Assembly: GCA_003223455.1 (NCBI GenBank)
Contig: QHVE01000057.1
Span: 13,889 to 53,082 of the forward strand
From: Gemmatimonadota bacterium
GTDB lineage: Bacteria > Gemmatimonadota > Gemmatimonadetes > Gemmatimonadales > Gemmatimonadaceae
Direction of reading: 5' to 3'
Length of the DNA stretch: 39,194 nt
In this document: positions 14,458 to 22,832 of the stretch, piece after piece
Numbering within the stretch: the stretch's first letter is position 1
Layout of the letters: every line of letters starts with the position of its first letter
Program-made: the position numbers and the translations under genes
Notes under the pieces: model-generated
The model's database searches: none
The model's input: the letters and a program-made list of their open reading frames with translations, nothing else
What the model was told of the DNA's origin: nothing

Positions 14458-16400
14458 GGCGCCACTCCGTCCGGCAGCGCGTACGCCGCCACGACGTCCG
14501 CCTGGTCACGGTCGAACTGCCCGCCGCCGCCGGCCGCGATCACGACGAACTGCTTGCCGCTGCGCGCGCCACGATAGGTGATCGGCGTCGCGTGCGCGCT
14601 TCCCTCGAGCCGAGTGACCCACAGCTCTTCTCCGGTGCGCACGTCGAAGGCGCGGAGCCGCTTGTCGTTCGTGCTGCCGATGAACACGAGTCCACCGGCC
14701 GTCGCGATCGAGCCGCCGATGTTCGGCGCGCCGGTCTTCCCCACGCCGCGCGCGAGCAGGCTGTCGTTCACACCGAGCGGCACGGTCCACCGGAACTCGC
14801 CGGTCGCGAGGTCGATCGCGTGCAGCTTGCCCCACGGCGGACGCTGGCAGGGCAGATCATGGTCGTCCCAGAAGCGCGCGTAGCCGCCACCCGGTGCCCA
14901 CCGCTCCCACGCCGGCGCAGGGGCGCCGGGCGCGCGGCGACGGATCACCCCCATCGCGCCGATCTCGTTCACGTTGACGAACGCGGTGGCGGTCGCCGGA
15001 TCGATCGACGCGCCCGACCACGTGGCGCCGCCGAGCGTGCCGGGGAACCACATGCCGAGCACGGTGTCGGGAGGCGTATACGCGCCGCCGCTCTGTCCGA
15101 ACTGCGCGAACAACCGTGTGCAGTACGCGCGCGATTCCGGCGTGACGTCGGTCAGCTCGGCGGCCGTGATCGCCGTGTGTCGCGACAACGGCGCCGGCTT
15201 GACCGGATAGGGCTGCGTCGGCGAAGCCTGCTCGCCCGGAACGTGGCTCGCTGGCATCGGCCGCTCCTCGATCGGAAAGAGCGGCTCGCCCGTGCGCCGA
15301 TCGAGCACGAACATCAACCCGCTCTTCGTGAGCGCCACCACGGCGGGGATCTCGCGACCGTCGCGGCGGATCGTCACGAGCGCCGGCGGCGACGCCACGT
15401 CGTAATCCCAGATGTCGTGGTGCACGAGCTGGCGATGCCAGCGCAGCCGACCGGTCGCCGCGTCGAGGGCGACGAGGGAGTTGGCATAGAGATTGGCGCC
15501 CTTGCGATCGCCACCATAGAAGTCGGACGCCGCGGAGCCGATCGGCAGGAACACCAGCCCTCGCTCGACGTCGACGGTCATGATCGACCAGACGTTCGCG
15601 CCGGTGCGATCGCGCCACGAACCCGGCTCCCACGTGTCGTTCCCGGGCTCGCCCTCGTGCGGCACCGTATGGAACTGCCACACGAGCTTTCCCGTGCGCA
15701 CGTCCCACGCGCGGATGTCGCCGCTCGGTCCGCGCGCCGCACTCTCCGGCACGAGCGCGCCCGTGATCACCAGATCGCGGTAGATGGCGGGGGGCGACGT
15801 CATCCCGTAGGCGCCGGGCACGTCGGTCATCCCCGCGCGGAGGTTCACGACGCCCGCGTCGCCGAATGTCGGCACGGGGCGCCCGGTGGCCGCGTCGAGC
15901 ACGATGAGCCGGCCGTCGATCGTGCCGTACACGATGCGCGTATCGCGCGAGCCGTTCGGCCCGCGGCCCTCCCAGTACGCGACGCCGCGGTGCGGCGAGC
16001 CGGCGCGCAGCTTCTCGCGGCCGGCGTACGGATCGTACGTCCATCGCTCGCGTCCCGTCTCGGCGTCGAGCGCGATGACGCGCTGGTACGCCGTGGAGAG
16101 ATAGAGCACATCGCCGACCATCAGCGGCGTCGTCTCGAGCGCGGGGGGGCGGCGTGCGTCGCGCGCGCTCGCGCTGTCGCTGCGCGTCTCGAGCTCGCCG
16201 GTGTGGTACGTCCACGCGCGCGCGAGCCGCGACACGTTGCCGCGGTCGATCTGCGCGAGCGGCGAGAAGCGCATCCCGCCCGCGTCGTGGCCGTAGCTGC
16301 GCCACTCGCCGTCGACGCCCGCGGGCGTCGCGGGCGTCACCACCGGGCGTGCGCATGCGGTGAGCGCGAGGAGGAGCGCGAGGGTCGTGCGGCGACGCAT
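14454..16400 (-). CDS. PQQ-dependent dehydrogenase, lipoprotein (glucose/alcohol dehydrogenase type)
   Basis: The 648-residue quinoprotein has a lipoprotein signal (MRRRTTLALLLALTAC, C16). An eight-bladed propeller follows, with repeated GxxxW-type blade ends (ALDAETGRERWTYDP, AWDVRTGKLVWQFH, ALDAATGRLRWHRQL, AIDLATGEFRWTVP, AFDVRTGEELWVTRL). Other landmarks are the GDTW-like PGNDTWEPGSW, HDIWDYDVASPPALV and the glucose-dehydrogenase-like end TPITYRGARSGKQFVVIAAGGGG. It would oxidise a sugar or alcohol in the periplasm using PQQ and pass electrons to quinone or cytochrome. It lacks the N-terminal membrane helices of classical membrane glucose dehydrogenase and has no fused cytochrome. No PQQ synthesis genes are in the window. 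The gene is divergent from glpK across 135 bp. Confidence 0.9.
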   Translation of the reverse strand: MRRRTTLALLLALTACARPVVTPATPAGVDGEWRSYGHDAGGMRFSPLAQIDRGNVSRLARAWTYHTGELETRSDSASARDARRPPALETTPLMVGDVLYLSTAYQRVIALDAETGRERWTYDPYAGREKLRAGSPHRGVAYWEGRGPNGSRDTRIVYGTIDGRLIVLDAATGRPVPTFGDAGVVNLRAGMTDVPGAYGMTSPPAIYRDLVITGALVPESAARGPSGDIRAWDVRTGKLVWQFHTVPHEGEPGNDTWEPGSWRDRTGANVWSIMTVDVERGLVFLPIGSAASDFYGGDRKGANLYANSLVALDAATGRLRWHRQLVHHDIWDYDVASPPALVTIRRDGREIPAVVALTKSGLMFVLDRRTGEPLFPIEERPMPASHVPGEQASPTQPYPVKPAPLSRHTAITAAELTDVTPESRAYCTRLFAQFGQSGGAYTPPDTVLGMWFPGTLGGATWSGASIDPATATAFVNVNEIGAMGVIRRRAPGAPAPAWERWAPGGGYARFWDDHDLPCQRPPWGKLHAIDLATGEFRWTVPLGVNDSLLARGVGKTGAPNIGGSIATAGGLVFIGSTNDKRLRAFDVRTGEELWVTRLEGSAHATPITYRGARSGKQFVVIAAGGGGQFDRDQADVVAAYALPDGVAP

Positions 16401-16535
16401 TCGGTGAATACCACTCGCGGCCGAGAGCCCGTCAAGTCGGCTTGCCCGCCATCGCACGCGCCCGCATCTTCGGGGCCCGCTGCACCCACCTCCTCCAGTC
16501 GTCCGTTCGCCGCGGACACTCACCCGATCCGCACC

Positions 16536-18005
16536 ATGCCTGTCCTCGCGCTCGACGCCGGCACCACGAGCACCCGCGCCATGATCTTCGCCGACGACGG
16601 CGCCGTGCTCGCCCAGGTGCAGAAGCCGTTCGGCCAGCACTTCCCCGCCGACGGTTGGGTGGAGCACGACGCCGACGAGATCTTCGCCGCCACCGTCGCG
16701 TGCGGGCGGGAGGCGCTCGCCGCCGCGGGGCTCACGGCGAACGACGTGGCGGGCATCGGCATCGCCGTACAGCGCGAGACGGTCGTCGTGTGGGATCGCG
16801 CGACGGGAGCGCCGGTGCAGCGCGCGATCGTGTGGCAGGACCGTCGCACCGCCGATCGATGCCGCGTCCTCGCGAGCGATCCAGCCGCGGTCGAGCTGGT
16901 CGGTCGCACGGGACTGCTCCTCGATCCGTACTTCTCGGCCACCAAGCTCGCCTGGATCCTCGACGAGGTGCCCGGTGCGCGCGCGCGCGCCGACAAGGGC
17001 GAGCTGCTCGCCGGTACGATCGACACGTGGCTGCTCTGGAAGCTCACCGGCGGTCGTGTCCACGCGACCGACGCGACCAACGCGTCGCGCACGCTGCTGT
17101 TCGACATCTATCGGCAGCAATGGGACGAGGAGCTGTGCGTGCTGTTCGGCGTCCCGTCGTCGATCCTGCCCGTCGTGCGCGACAGCGCGGACGATTTCGG
17201 CAGCACGACGCCCGGCCTGTTCGGCGCACCCATCATGGTGCGCGCGATGGTCGGCGACCAGCAGGCGGGCGCGGTGGGCCAGGACTGCGTCGCGCCCGGC
17301 GAGGCCAAGGCCACCTACGGCACCGGATGCTTCGTGCTCGTGCACACCGGCGACGCGGCGCGCGTGTCACGCCACCGGCTGCTCGGCACCGTCGCGCTCC
17401 GGCTCGCCGGCGTGGTGACCTACGCGCTGGAAGGGAGCATCTTCAACGCGGGAACGGTGGTGCAGTGGCTGCGCGATCAGCTCGGCCTCATCGAGCACGC
17501 CGCGCAGAGCGCGACGGTCGCGGCGAGCATCCGCTCGTCCGAGGGCGTGTATTGCATCCCGGCGTTCACGGGACTCGGCGCCCCGTGGTGGGATCCCGAT
17601 GCGCGCGCCGCGCTGATCGGCCTCACGCGCGACAGCGGTCGCGCGCACATCGTGCGCGCCGCGCTCGAATCGGTGGCGTACCAGACGCGCGACCTCGCGA
17701 GCGCGTTCGGCGAGGACGGCGTGCCACTCCGCGCGCTGCGCGTCGACGGCGGGATGGCGGCGAACGACTGGCTGATGCAGACGCTGGCCGATCAGCTCCG
17801 CATCCCGGTCGAGCGGCCCGCCGTGCTCGAGACGACGGCGTGGGGCGCGGCACGCCTCGCGGGTATGCACGCCGGGATCTATCCGCCTCTGGGCGAGCAG
17901 GGATTCCGACGCGTCGAGCGCACGTTCAAGCCGCAGGAGAAGGCGGCGGTGAGCGAGGCGCAGCACGACGGCTGGCTGAAGGCCATCGCGCGCGTGCGGT
18001 CGTAG
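16536..18005 (+). CDS. glpK: Glycerol kinase
   Basis: GlpK phosphorylates glycerol to sn-glycerol 3-phosphate with ATP. The 489-residue FGGY-family kinase has the N-terminal phosphate motif LALDAGTTSTRAMIFADDG, the contact region IVWQDRRT, DPYFSATKLAWILDE, the TIDTWLLWKLTGG segment, DATNASRTLLFDI, the second-domain ATP motifs GDQQAGAVGQ and KATYGTGCFVLVHTG, then CIPAFTGLGAPWWDP and the C-terminal LRVDGGMAANDWLMQTLAD. It is close to the usual length of about 500. No other start codon fits the homology. It has no glpF or glpD beside it; its divergent neighbour is a PQQ dehydrogenase. It is convergent with the DUF1801 gene, with 6 bp between stops. Confidence 0.94.
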   Translation: MPVLALDAGTTSTRAMIFADDGAVLAQVQKPFGQHFPADGWVEHDADEIFAATVACGREALAAAGLTANDVAGIGIAVQRETVVVWDRATGAPVQRAIVWQDRRTADRCRVLASDPAAVELVGRTGLLLDPYFSATKLAWILDEVPGARARADKGELLAGTIDTWLLWKLTGGRVHATDATNASRTLLFDIYRQQWDEELCVLFGVPSSILPVVRDSADDFGSTTPGLFGAPIMVRAMVGDQQAGAVGQDCVAPGEAKATYGTGCFVLVHTGDAARVSRHRLLGTVALRLAGVVTYALEGSIFNAGTVVQWLRDQLGLIEHAAQSATVAASIRSSEGVYCIPAFTGLGAPWWDPDARAALIGLTRDSGRAHIVRAALESVAYQTRDLASAFGEDGVPLRALRVDGGMAANDWLMQTLADQLRIPVERPAVLETTAWGAARLAGMHAGIYPPLGEQGFRRVERTFKPQEKAAVSEAQHDGWLKAIARVRS

Positions 18006-18011
18006 CGGCGA

Positions 18012-18464
18012 CTACTTCCTTCGTACCGACTTCGCGATCTCGACCCAGCGCTCCATCGGCGTGCTCGCCACGATCTCGCCGATGACGTCGAGGTCGAGAT
18101 CGTCGGCGCGCTTGAAGCGGACGCACCCCTTTCCCATGTCGAGCTTCTTTCCCTTCGCGGCGAACGCGTCGCGCAGTCGCTGTTCCTGCTGCTTGTCGCC
18201 GTACACCGGCACGAGGTGCAGCGAGAGGTAGTTCTTCTGCGACGCGAGCGCGACGTAGCCGAGCGGCTGCTTGTTGTAGGTGTCGGGATAGACGCTGAGC
18301 GGTACCGCGTAGTAGAGCATCCCGTAGGCGATGAGCTCCACATAGCCCTCGGGCAACCGCTCACGCACGACGCGTCGCACGCGCTCGATCTCGGCGCGGC
18401 GGTCGTCGGGAAGCGACGCGAGGTACTCCGGCACCGTCATCGGCGCATGGCTCTTCGCCGGCAT
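18012..18464 (-). CDS. DUF1801 domain protein
   Basis: The 150-residue cytoplasmic protein fits the DUF1801/YdhG-like family: MTVPEYLASLPDDRRAEIERVR, then LPEGYVELIAYGMLYYAVPL, an aromatic middle (PLGYVALASQKNYLSLHLVPVYG), and GKGCVRFKRADDLDLDVIGEIV. These are small alpha/beta proteins related to iron-chaperone frataxin-like folds; function here is not established. It starts one nucleotide after the cupin stop (TGACATG) and is the last gene of the four-gene operon that begins at 20376. Confidence 0.82.
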   Translation of the reverse strand: MPAKSHAPMTVPEYLASLPDDRRAEIERVRRVVRERLPEGYVELIAYGMLYYAVPLSVYPDTYNKQPLGYVALASQKNYLSLHLVPVYGDKQQEQRLRDAFAAKGKKLDMGKGCVRFKRADDLDLDVIGEIVASTPMERWVEIAKSVRRK

Positions 18465-18465
18465 G

Positions 18466-18822
18466 TCAGACCACGCGCCTCGGTTGCGCCGTCGCGGCGT
18501 TGCCGGTGTTCGGCGTGCCCGTCGGCTCGATGAGCAGCACGTGCACCTCCTCCCTGGCGACGGGGCGGTGCTCGACGCCCCTCGGGACGATGAACAGCTC
18601 GCCCGGGTGCAGGGTCACACTGCGGTCGCGCAGCTCGATCGTCAGCTCGCCGCGCAGCACGAGGAAGAGATCGTCCGTCTCGTCGTGCTTGTGCCACGTG
18701 AACTCGCCCTGCGCCTTCACGACCATGATGTCGTGGCCGTTGTATTCGGCCACCGTGCGCGGCTGCCAGTGCTCGGTGAATCCGGCGAGCTTCTCCGCGA
18801 GGTTGATCGCCTGAGTGGCCAT
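18466..18822 (-). CDS. Cupin-domain protein
   Basis: The 118-residue protein is a single small beta-barrel. It shows the first cupin motif (GEFTWHKHDETDDLFLVLRGE, with two His and a Glu) and a second motif region (LHPGELFIVPRGVEHRPVA, with the last His). These residues match the usual metal-binding set. Similar proteins act as mannose-6-phosphate-isomerase-like or small-molecule-binding cupins, but no substrate can be read. It starts 7 bp after the arginase-family stop and ends one base before the DUF1801 gene, so it is within the operon. Confidence 0.85.
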   Translation of the reverse strand: MATQAINLAEKLAGFTEHWQPRTVAEYNGHDIMVVKAQGEFTWHKHDETDDLFLVLRGELTIELRDRSVTLHPGELFIVPRGVEHRPVAREEVHVLLIEPTGTPNTGNAATAQPRRVV

Positions 18823-18829
18823 GCGAGAG

Positions 18830-19714
18830 TCAGTGCCGGGGTTGAGCGGCGTGGCGCACGTCGCCCGCGTTCGCGAGCGCGAGCGCGACGTCGATCGCCG
18901 TCCGCGCGACGCGCCCGTCGGTGTCGTACGCAGGATCGTACGCCGTGATCGCGCCGGCGGCTACCCGGCAGCGCTGGCCTGCCGACTCGATGGCGGCGAG
19001 CAGCTCGGAACGTGAGAGCCCCTGCCCGCCCGAGTACCCGTTCACCCGCCCCTCGCTCGCATCGAGCACGTCGAGATCGACGTGGACGTAGATCTGGTCG
19101 ACGCGCCGACCGAGCGCCGCGAGCTCGGCATCGAGTCGCGTCGCTGCCTCCTCGGCGCGCAGGTGCACCACCGCGCTCGCGTTCAGCAGCTCGGACTCCG
19201 CGTCGTCGAGGTCTCGCGCGCCGACGAGCACCACATTCGCCTCCGCGACGGGCGCGAATCCCGGGACGCTGGCGGCGAGCGATGTCCAGCAGCGGCCGAC
19301 GACCGTCGCCAGCGCCATCCCGTCGAGGAACCCGCCGACCGTGGACTCGGGAGTGTTGAAGTCGCCGTGCGCGTCGAACCAGAGCACGCCGGTCGTCCCC
19401 GCGCCGAGCCCGCCGACGGTGCCGACGCTCGTGATGCAGTTGCCAGCGAGCGTGAGCGGGAAGGCACCTCGCGTGCGCGCCGCGGCGACGGTGCCCGCGA
19501 GCTGCCGGTCGAGGTCGAACGCGGTGCGGATCTCGGCGACCCACGCCTCGTGCGGCGGTGCGAGCTCGCTCAGCTCGACGCGACGGCGCGACTCCCGCAG
19601 CCGGTCGAGGAGCCCGCAGGCGACGAGATGCGGCGGGCCCGCACCCATGCGGCGGGCGCGGTGCGCGGAATCGAACGGGACGGCGATGACGTGGACGTTG
19701 CCGTGCCCGCTCAC
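18830..19714 (-). CDS. Arginase/ureohydrolase-family protein with altered metal motif
   Basis: The 294-residue protein has the arginase fold: WFDAHGDFNTPE (the D-x-H-x-D metal motif), GGFLDGMALA (the region that is normally NxHGMPLA) and VHVDLDVLDAS (DxD). The usual GGDHS motif near residue 90 reads LAGNCITS, so the His that normally binds the first manganese is a Cys. A related GN-type motif occurs in some actinobacterial relatives, so activity may persist on a different guanidino or amidino substrate. The start is GTG at 19714, overlapping the upstream lipoprotein stop as GTGA. An upstream extension to 19840 overlaps the lipoprotein gene and is rejected. The operon partners are a cupin and a DUF1801 protein. 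Confidence 0.87.
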   Translation of the reverse strand: MSGHGNVHVIAVPFDSAHRARRMGAGPPHLVACGLLDRLRESRRRVELSELAPPHEAWVAEIRTAFDLDRQLAGTVAAARTRGAFPLTLAGNCITSVGTVGGLGAGTTGVLWFDAHGDFNTPESTVGGFLDGMALATVVGRCWTSLAASVPGFAPVAEANVVLVGARDLDDAESELLNASAVVHLRAEEAATRLDAELAALGRRVDQIYVHVDLDVLDASEGRVNGYSGGQGLSRSELLAAIESAGQRCRVAAGAITAYDPAYDTDGRVARTAIDVALALANAGDVRHAAQPRH

Positions 19715-20376
19715 TCGGCGCGGACCGCCGTCGTCGGCTTCCGGGAGCTGATGAGCATCATGTCGGCGATTCGCCACGACGCCGACGCGGAGTCGGCGCG
19801 TAGCGCGGTGACGATCGAATGGCCGCACGATGGGCCGCACTCCCAGCGCACGAACACGACGGCTTCCTTCCCGGAGGGCGAGAAGCCGATCGGCGAGAAT
19901 CGCAGCAGGCCGGCCGCACCGCGGTTGTAGTACTGGAACTCACCCCACATCCCCTCGTTGCTCCACGAGACCGGGATCTGACGCGTCGGGATGGCGATGA
20001 TGTCGTCGTGGCCGTCGGCGATCGCATGCAGATCGACCGTGTCGGCCGCGTGCTTGAGGAGCGCGGCATTGCCCGCCGAGGCGCCCGCCGCTCCGGCGAC
20101 GTCCGCCCACCACGGCGACTCGATCCCCCAGCGCTGCTCGAGCGGCGGGCACTCTACGCTCGCGCACGCCGAATCGAGCGAGGTGGCGACGACGGCGATC
20201 GGGCGCCCGGTCGAGCGCACGTAGGTGGACTCGGTGAGCACCCGATAGATCTCGAGCTCCGCCGCGTTCGCCAGTCGATGCTGATGCTGCGGTGCGGGCT
20301 GAATCACAGGCGCGTGCCGGCACGATGCAAGGCCGACGGCGAGCACGAGAGTGACGAGCAGGCGACGATACGACAT
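19711..20376 (-). CDS. Lipoprotein of unknown function
   Basis: The 221-residue lipoprotein has the signal MSYRRLLVTLVLAVGLASC with a LASC lipobox. The mature part has an alpha-rich start (LANAAELEIYRVL) and a cysteine-containing middle (DSACASVECPP). The C-terminal domain reads FSPIGFSPSGKEAVVFVRWE then CGPSCGHSIVTALR, ending with a secretion-type beta strand (SWRIADMMLISSR). I do not recognise a named family; the four Cys suggest disulfides. It heads the operon with the arginase-family gene (4-bp GTGA overlap). Its start codon lies only 18 bp from the divergent methyltransferase start. Confidence 0.8.
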   Translation of the reverse strand: MSYRRLLVTLVLAVGLASCRHAPVIQPAPQHQHRLANAAELEIYRVLTESTYVRSTGRPIAVVATSLDSACASVECPPLEQRWGIESPWWADVAGAAGASAGNAALLKHAADTVDLHAIADGHDDIIAIPTRQIPVSWSNEGMWGEFQYYNRGAAGLLRFSPIGFSPSGKEAVVFVRWECGPSCGHSIVTALRADSASASWRIADMMLISSRKPTTAVRAE

Positions 20377-20394
20377 GACGAATAACATTCCAGA

Positions 20395-21066
20395 ATGACT
20401 GGAGAGCCTCAAGTACGCCGCGCCGAGGAGGGATCGGACGTCGCGCAGGCGTACGACCGCTGGTCGCGGCGGTACGATGACGACCACAACGCCACGCGCG
20501 ATCTCGACGCGCGCGTCGTCCGCGGGTCACCACTGCACGTTGCGGGCTCAAAAGTCCTCGAGCTCGGCTGTGGCACCGGGAAGAACTCGGAGTGGCTCGC
20601 CGCGCAGGCGCGCGAGCTCGTGGCGCTCGACTTCTCTCCAGGCATGCTCGACGTCGCGCGTCGGCGCGTGCGCTCGGAGCGCGTGCGGTTCGTCGAGCAC
20701 GACATCACGCGTCCATGGCCGGTCGAAGCGTCGTCGATCGACGTCGTCGTCGGCAATCTCGTGCTGGAGCACGTGCGCGACCTCGGCCCGATCTACGCAG
20801 AGGCAGCGCGCGTGCTGCGGCCCGGCGGCGAGCTCTTTCTCTGCGAGCTGCATCCGTATCGCCAGCTTCGCGGCGGGCAGGCGCACTTCGAGGATGCGGA
20901 CACGAACGAGACGATCCCCGTCGCGGCATTCCAGCACAGCGTGAGCGAGTACGTGAACGGCGGCCTCGCCGCCGGGTTCACGCTCCGCGCGCTCGGCGAG
21001 CACCTCGAGGAGGGCGCATCGGCGGATGCGGCGCCGAGGCTGTTGTCGGTCTTGTTCGAACGCTGA
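20395..21066 (+). CDS. Class I SAM-dependent methyltransferase
   Basis: The 223-residue cytoplasmic protein shows the Rossmann-type methyltransferase motifs in order. Motif I is KVLELGCGTGKNSEWLA (about 53-69), the acidic post-I loop is LVALDFSPGMLDVARRR, VRFVEHDITRPWP follows, motif IV is IDVVVGNLVLEHV and motif V/VI is AARVLRPGGELFLCELHPYRQ. The combination matches the ubiquinone/biotin-type 11/25 subfamily; the acceptor is unknown. The start ATG is 18 bp from the divergent lipoprotein start, leaving little space for two promoters. It is convergent with the disrupted DinB-family gene. Confidence 0.9.
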   Translation: MTGEPQVRRAEEGSDVAQAYDRWSRRYDDDHNATRDLDARVVRGSPLHVAGSKVLELGCGTGKNSEWLAAQARELVALDFSPGMLDVARRRVRSERVRFVEHDITRPWPVEASSIDVVVGNLVLEHVRDLGPIYAEAARVLRPGGELFLCELHPYRQLRGGQAHFEDADTNETIPVAAFQHSVSEYVNGGLAAGFTLRALGEHLEEGASADAAPRLLSVLFER

Positions 21067-21119
21067 TCGCCGAGTGACGGCTTGGCCGCGTTCCGTCGTT
21101 GAGGCCGGGGGGGCTGAGC

Positions 21120-21631
21120 TCAGCTCGGCTTCGTCTTTCGCCCCGGAGAAGCGTCGTACTGGTTCGACATCCCTTTCGGGATGCTCAGCGACTGCCACGG
21201 CTCGGCGGCGTTGATGCGGGCGAGGAGGACGATCTGGCCGACGTGATATGCCAGGTGCGCGAGTGAGCGCGACAGCGCCGCGTGTACCGTCAGATCGTCA
21301 CCGTGCGCTCGAGCACATCGTCGCCGAGCGGTGCGAGTGCGTCGTCGAGAACGGCGAATCCCTTCGCCCAGAGCGCGTTCACCTCGGCGCGCGAGTACGC
21401 GCGTTCGTCGAACTCCCGGTCACGGTCGCGGTTCGGTTTCTCGCCGTCCTCGGTGAGGAAGTTCGTGAAACGGGAGATCAGGTTGCCGCTCATGTGGCGC
21501 ACGATCATGGCGGCGGAGTTTCCCTCGGGGGCGAGGACGCGGTTCAGCTCTGCATCCGGCATCTGGGCGAGCGCCTTCTCAGCGAGCTGGCGGTAGCGCG
21601 CGTACTCGGCGCGGAAGTCGGCGATGAGCAT
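21120..21631 (-). pseudogene. DinB-like (DUF1572) protein gene, frameshifted
   Basis: The first 113 residues (21631 to about 21293) are a good DUF1572 N-terminus: FRAEYARYRQLAEKALAQMP, IVRHMSGNLISRFTNFLTEDGEK, then VLERTVTI and a TGA stop. The next frame continues the family: LTVHAALSRSLAHLAYHVGQ, IVLLARINAAEPWQSLSIPK, GMSNQYD, ending at 21120. Between VTI and LTVHAAL the family normally has about four residues (RGEP-like). The bases ATCTGACGG fit a deletion of about 13 nt that shifted the frame. DUF1572 proteins are DinB-superfamily helical bundles with His-bound metal, several of them thiol-dependent transferases. The break may be real or a sequencing error. Confidence 0.85.
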
Positions 21632-21690
21632 GGTCGGTGTCGAGCAAGAGTGTGAAGTGCGCGAGCAGCCCGAAGATAAGCGTCGAGGGC

Positions 21691-22627
21691 TCAGCGAATC
21701 ACATAGACCCTGTTTCCCTCACCCGTGACCAGGGCGGCCGCACCCGAGAGCCCGAATGCGACGTTTCGCGGAGAGAGAAGGCCTTGGATGGTCGTGACCT
21801 GCAGCGTGGCGATGTCGACGATCTGAACCTTTCCCCTCGGCGGATTGGTGACGTAGACGACCAATCCGTCCGGGGCGAGCGCCAAGCCGACCGCTTGCGG
21901 ATCCACGCCGGCGACCGTCAGCCGCTCGCCCGTGGTCAGGTTCAGTATGTCGAGACCGTTGGACTCGTTGGCGACGAACAGCTTTTTGCCATCCTCCGAC
22001 AACGCGATGCGCTGCGGCATCGCGCTCACCGGGTAGATGCGCACGACCGCATTCGTCCGCCTTACGATCGAGGGCGAGGCCGTTCGATGCCGGGCCGGTC
22101 GCGACCTGACTCACGATCGTGCGCGCGCCGCCGTCGACCACCTGCAGCGATCCCGTCGACGTCGTCACGTAGACGCGTGAGCTTCCGGGATCGGCGAGGA
22201 CGTTGAACCCATCGCTGGGGAGCGGAATCGTGGCGACGACGGCCGACGCGGCGGCGTTCACAATGCTCAGGCTTCGACTACTCTGGTTTGCGGTGTAGGC
22301 CTGATCTCCGTCGGCGGACAGGGCGACGTGGGCCGGTTCTGCACCAACCGGAATCGATCCCAGCAGCGTCACGCCGCTGGCAGTGAGCATCCCGCAGGTC
22401 AGCGACGCGGCATCGATCTGCGAGACGCAGAATCGCCCGGTGCTCGCGATCGCCACTCCGTGCGGCCGGCCCGACAGCGTCAGCGTCGAGCTGATCGTTC
22501 CCGTCGGATGGGTGAACTTCTGGCCCAGCTCGGGCGCCGTCGCACGGGAGCTTCCGCAGGCGACGGAGAAAAGGAGGACGAAGACAGCGGTCGGGCTGCC
22601 TCGAAAGACGGCGGAACGAATGCTCAT
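21691..22627 (-). pseudogene. YncE-like beta-propeller lipoprotein gene, frameshifted with an internal deletion
   Basis: The 5' part (22627 to about 22060) encodes a lipoprotein signal (VLLFSVACG) and propeller blades (TLTLSGRPHGVAIASTGRFC, AEPAHVALSADGDQAYTANQ, GASSAVVATIPLPSDGFNVL-type strands, SNGLALDRK). The 3' part is in another frame: RTNAVVRIYPVSAMPQRIAL, SEDGKKLFVANESNGLDIL, LTVAGVDPQAVGLALAPDG, ending GEGNRVYVIR at 21691. Between DRK and RTNAVV a typical blade would have about 20 more residues (tip of one blade and start of the next). So the scar is a deletion whose length is not a multiple of three. It lies directly upstream of the disrupted DinB-family gene. Confidence 0.82.
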
Positions 22628-22728
22628 GGCGAAGTCCACGGTTGGGGCGGTGAATGTGGACGATCGACTCATCGAGCGGCAAGTAAGGTCGAGCCCGCAA
22701 TTTCGGTGCGTTCGTGAGATAACCATTT

Positions 22729-22805
22729 GTAGCGAGCGCTACCGTAAATCGTGACGTGTCAAGACTTTAAATCGTCTTCGAGAGCGCTTAAGTTACATAC
22801 GTAAC
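22729..22805. promoter_or_regulatory. Divergent regulatory region with two palindromes
   Basis: The region is clearly more AT-rich than its surroundings. GTAGCGAGCGCTAC (22729-22742) is a perfect 6-bp-arm palindrome, and GTTACATACGTAAC (22792-22805) is a perfect 5-bp-arm palindrome with a 4-nt spacer. On the minus strand a consensus -35 hexamer, TTGACA, is read from 22762 to 22757. The site separates the disrupted propeller gene (minus) from the L,D-transpeptidase gene (plus). The palindromes look like repressor sites; no regulator gene is nearby, so this is inferred. Confidence 0.4.
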
Positions 22806-22832
22806 GGGCGATGCTGCCCTCACTCGGAGACC

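Noticed and set aside
14592-16535. Long upstream extension of the glpK frame (total 1137 codons)
   Set aside because: It is antisense to the PQQ dehydrogenase gene; glycerol kinase homology begins exactly at the ATG at 16536.
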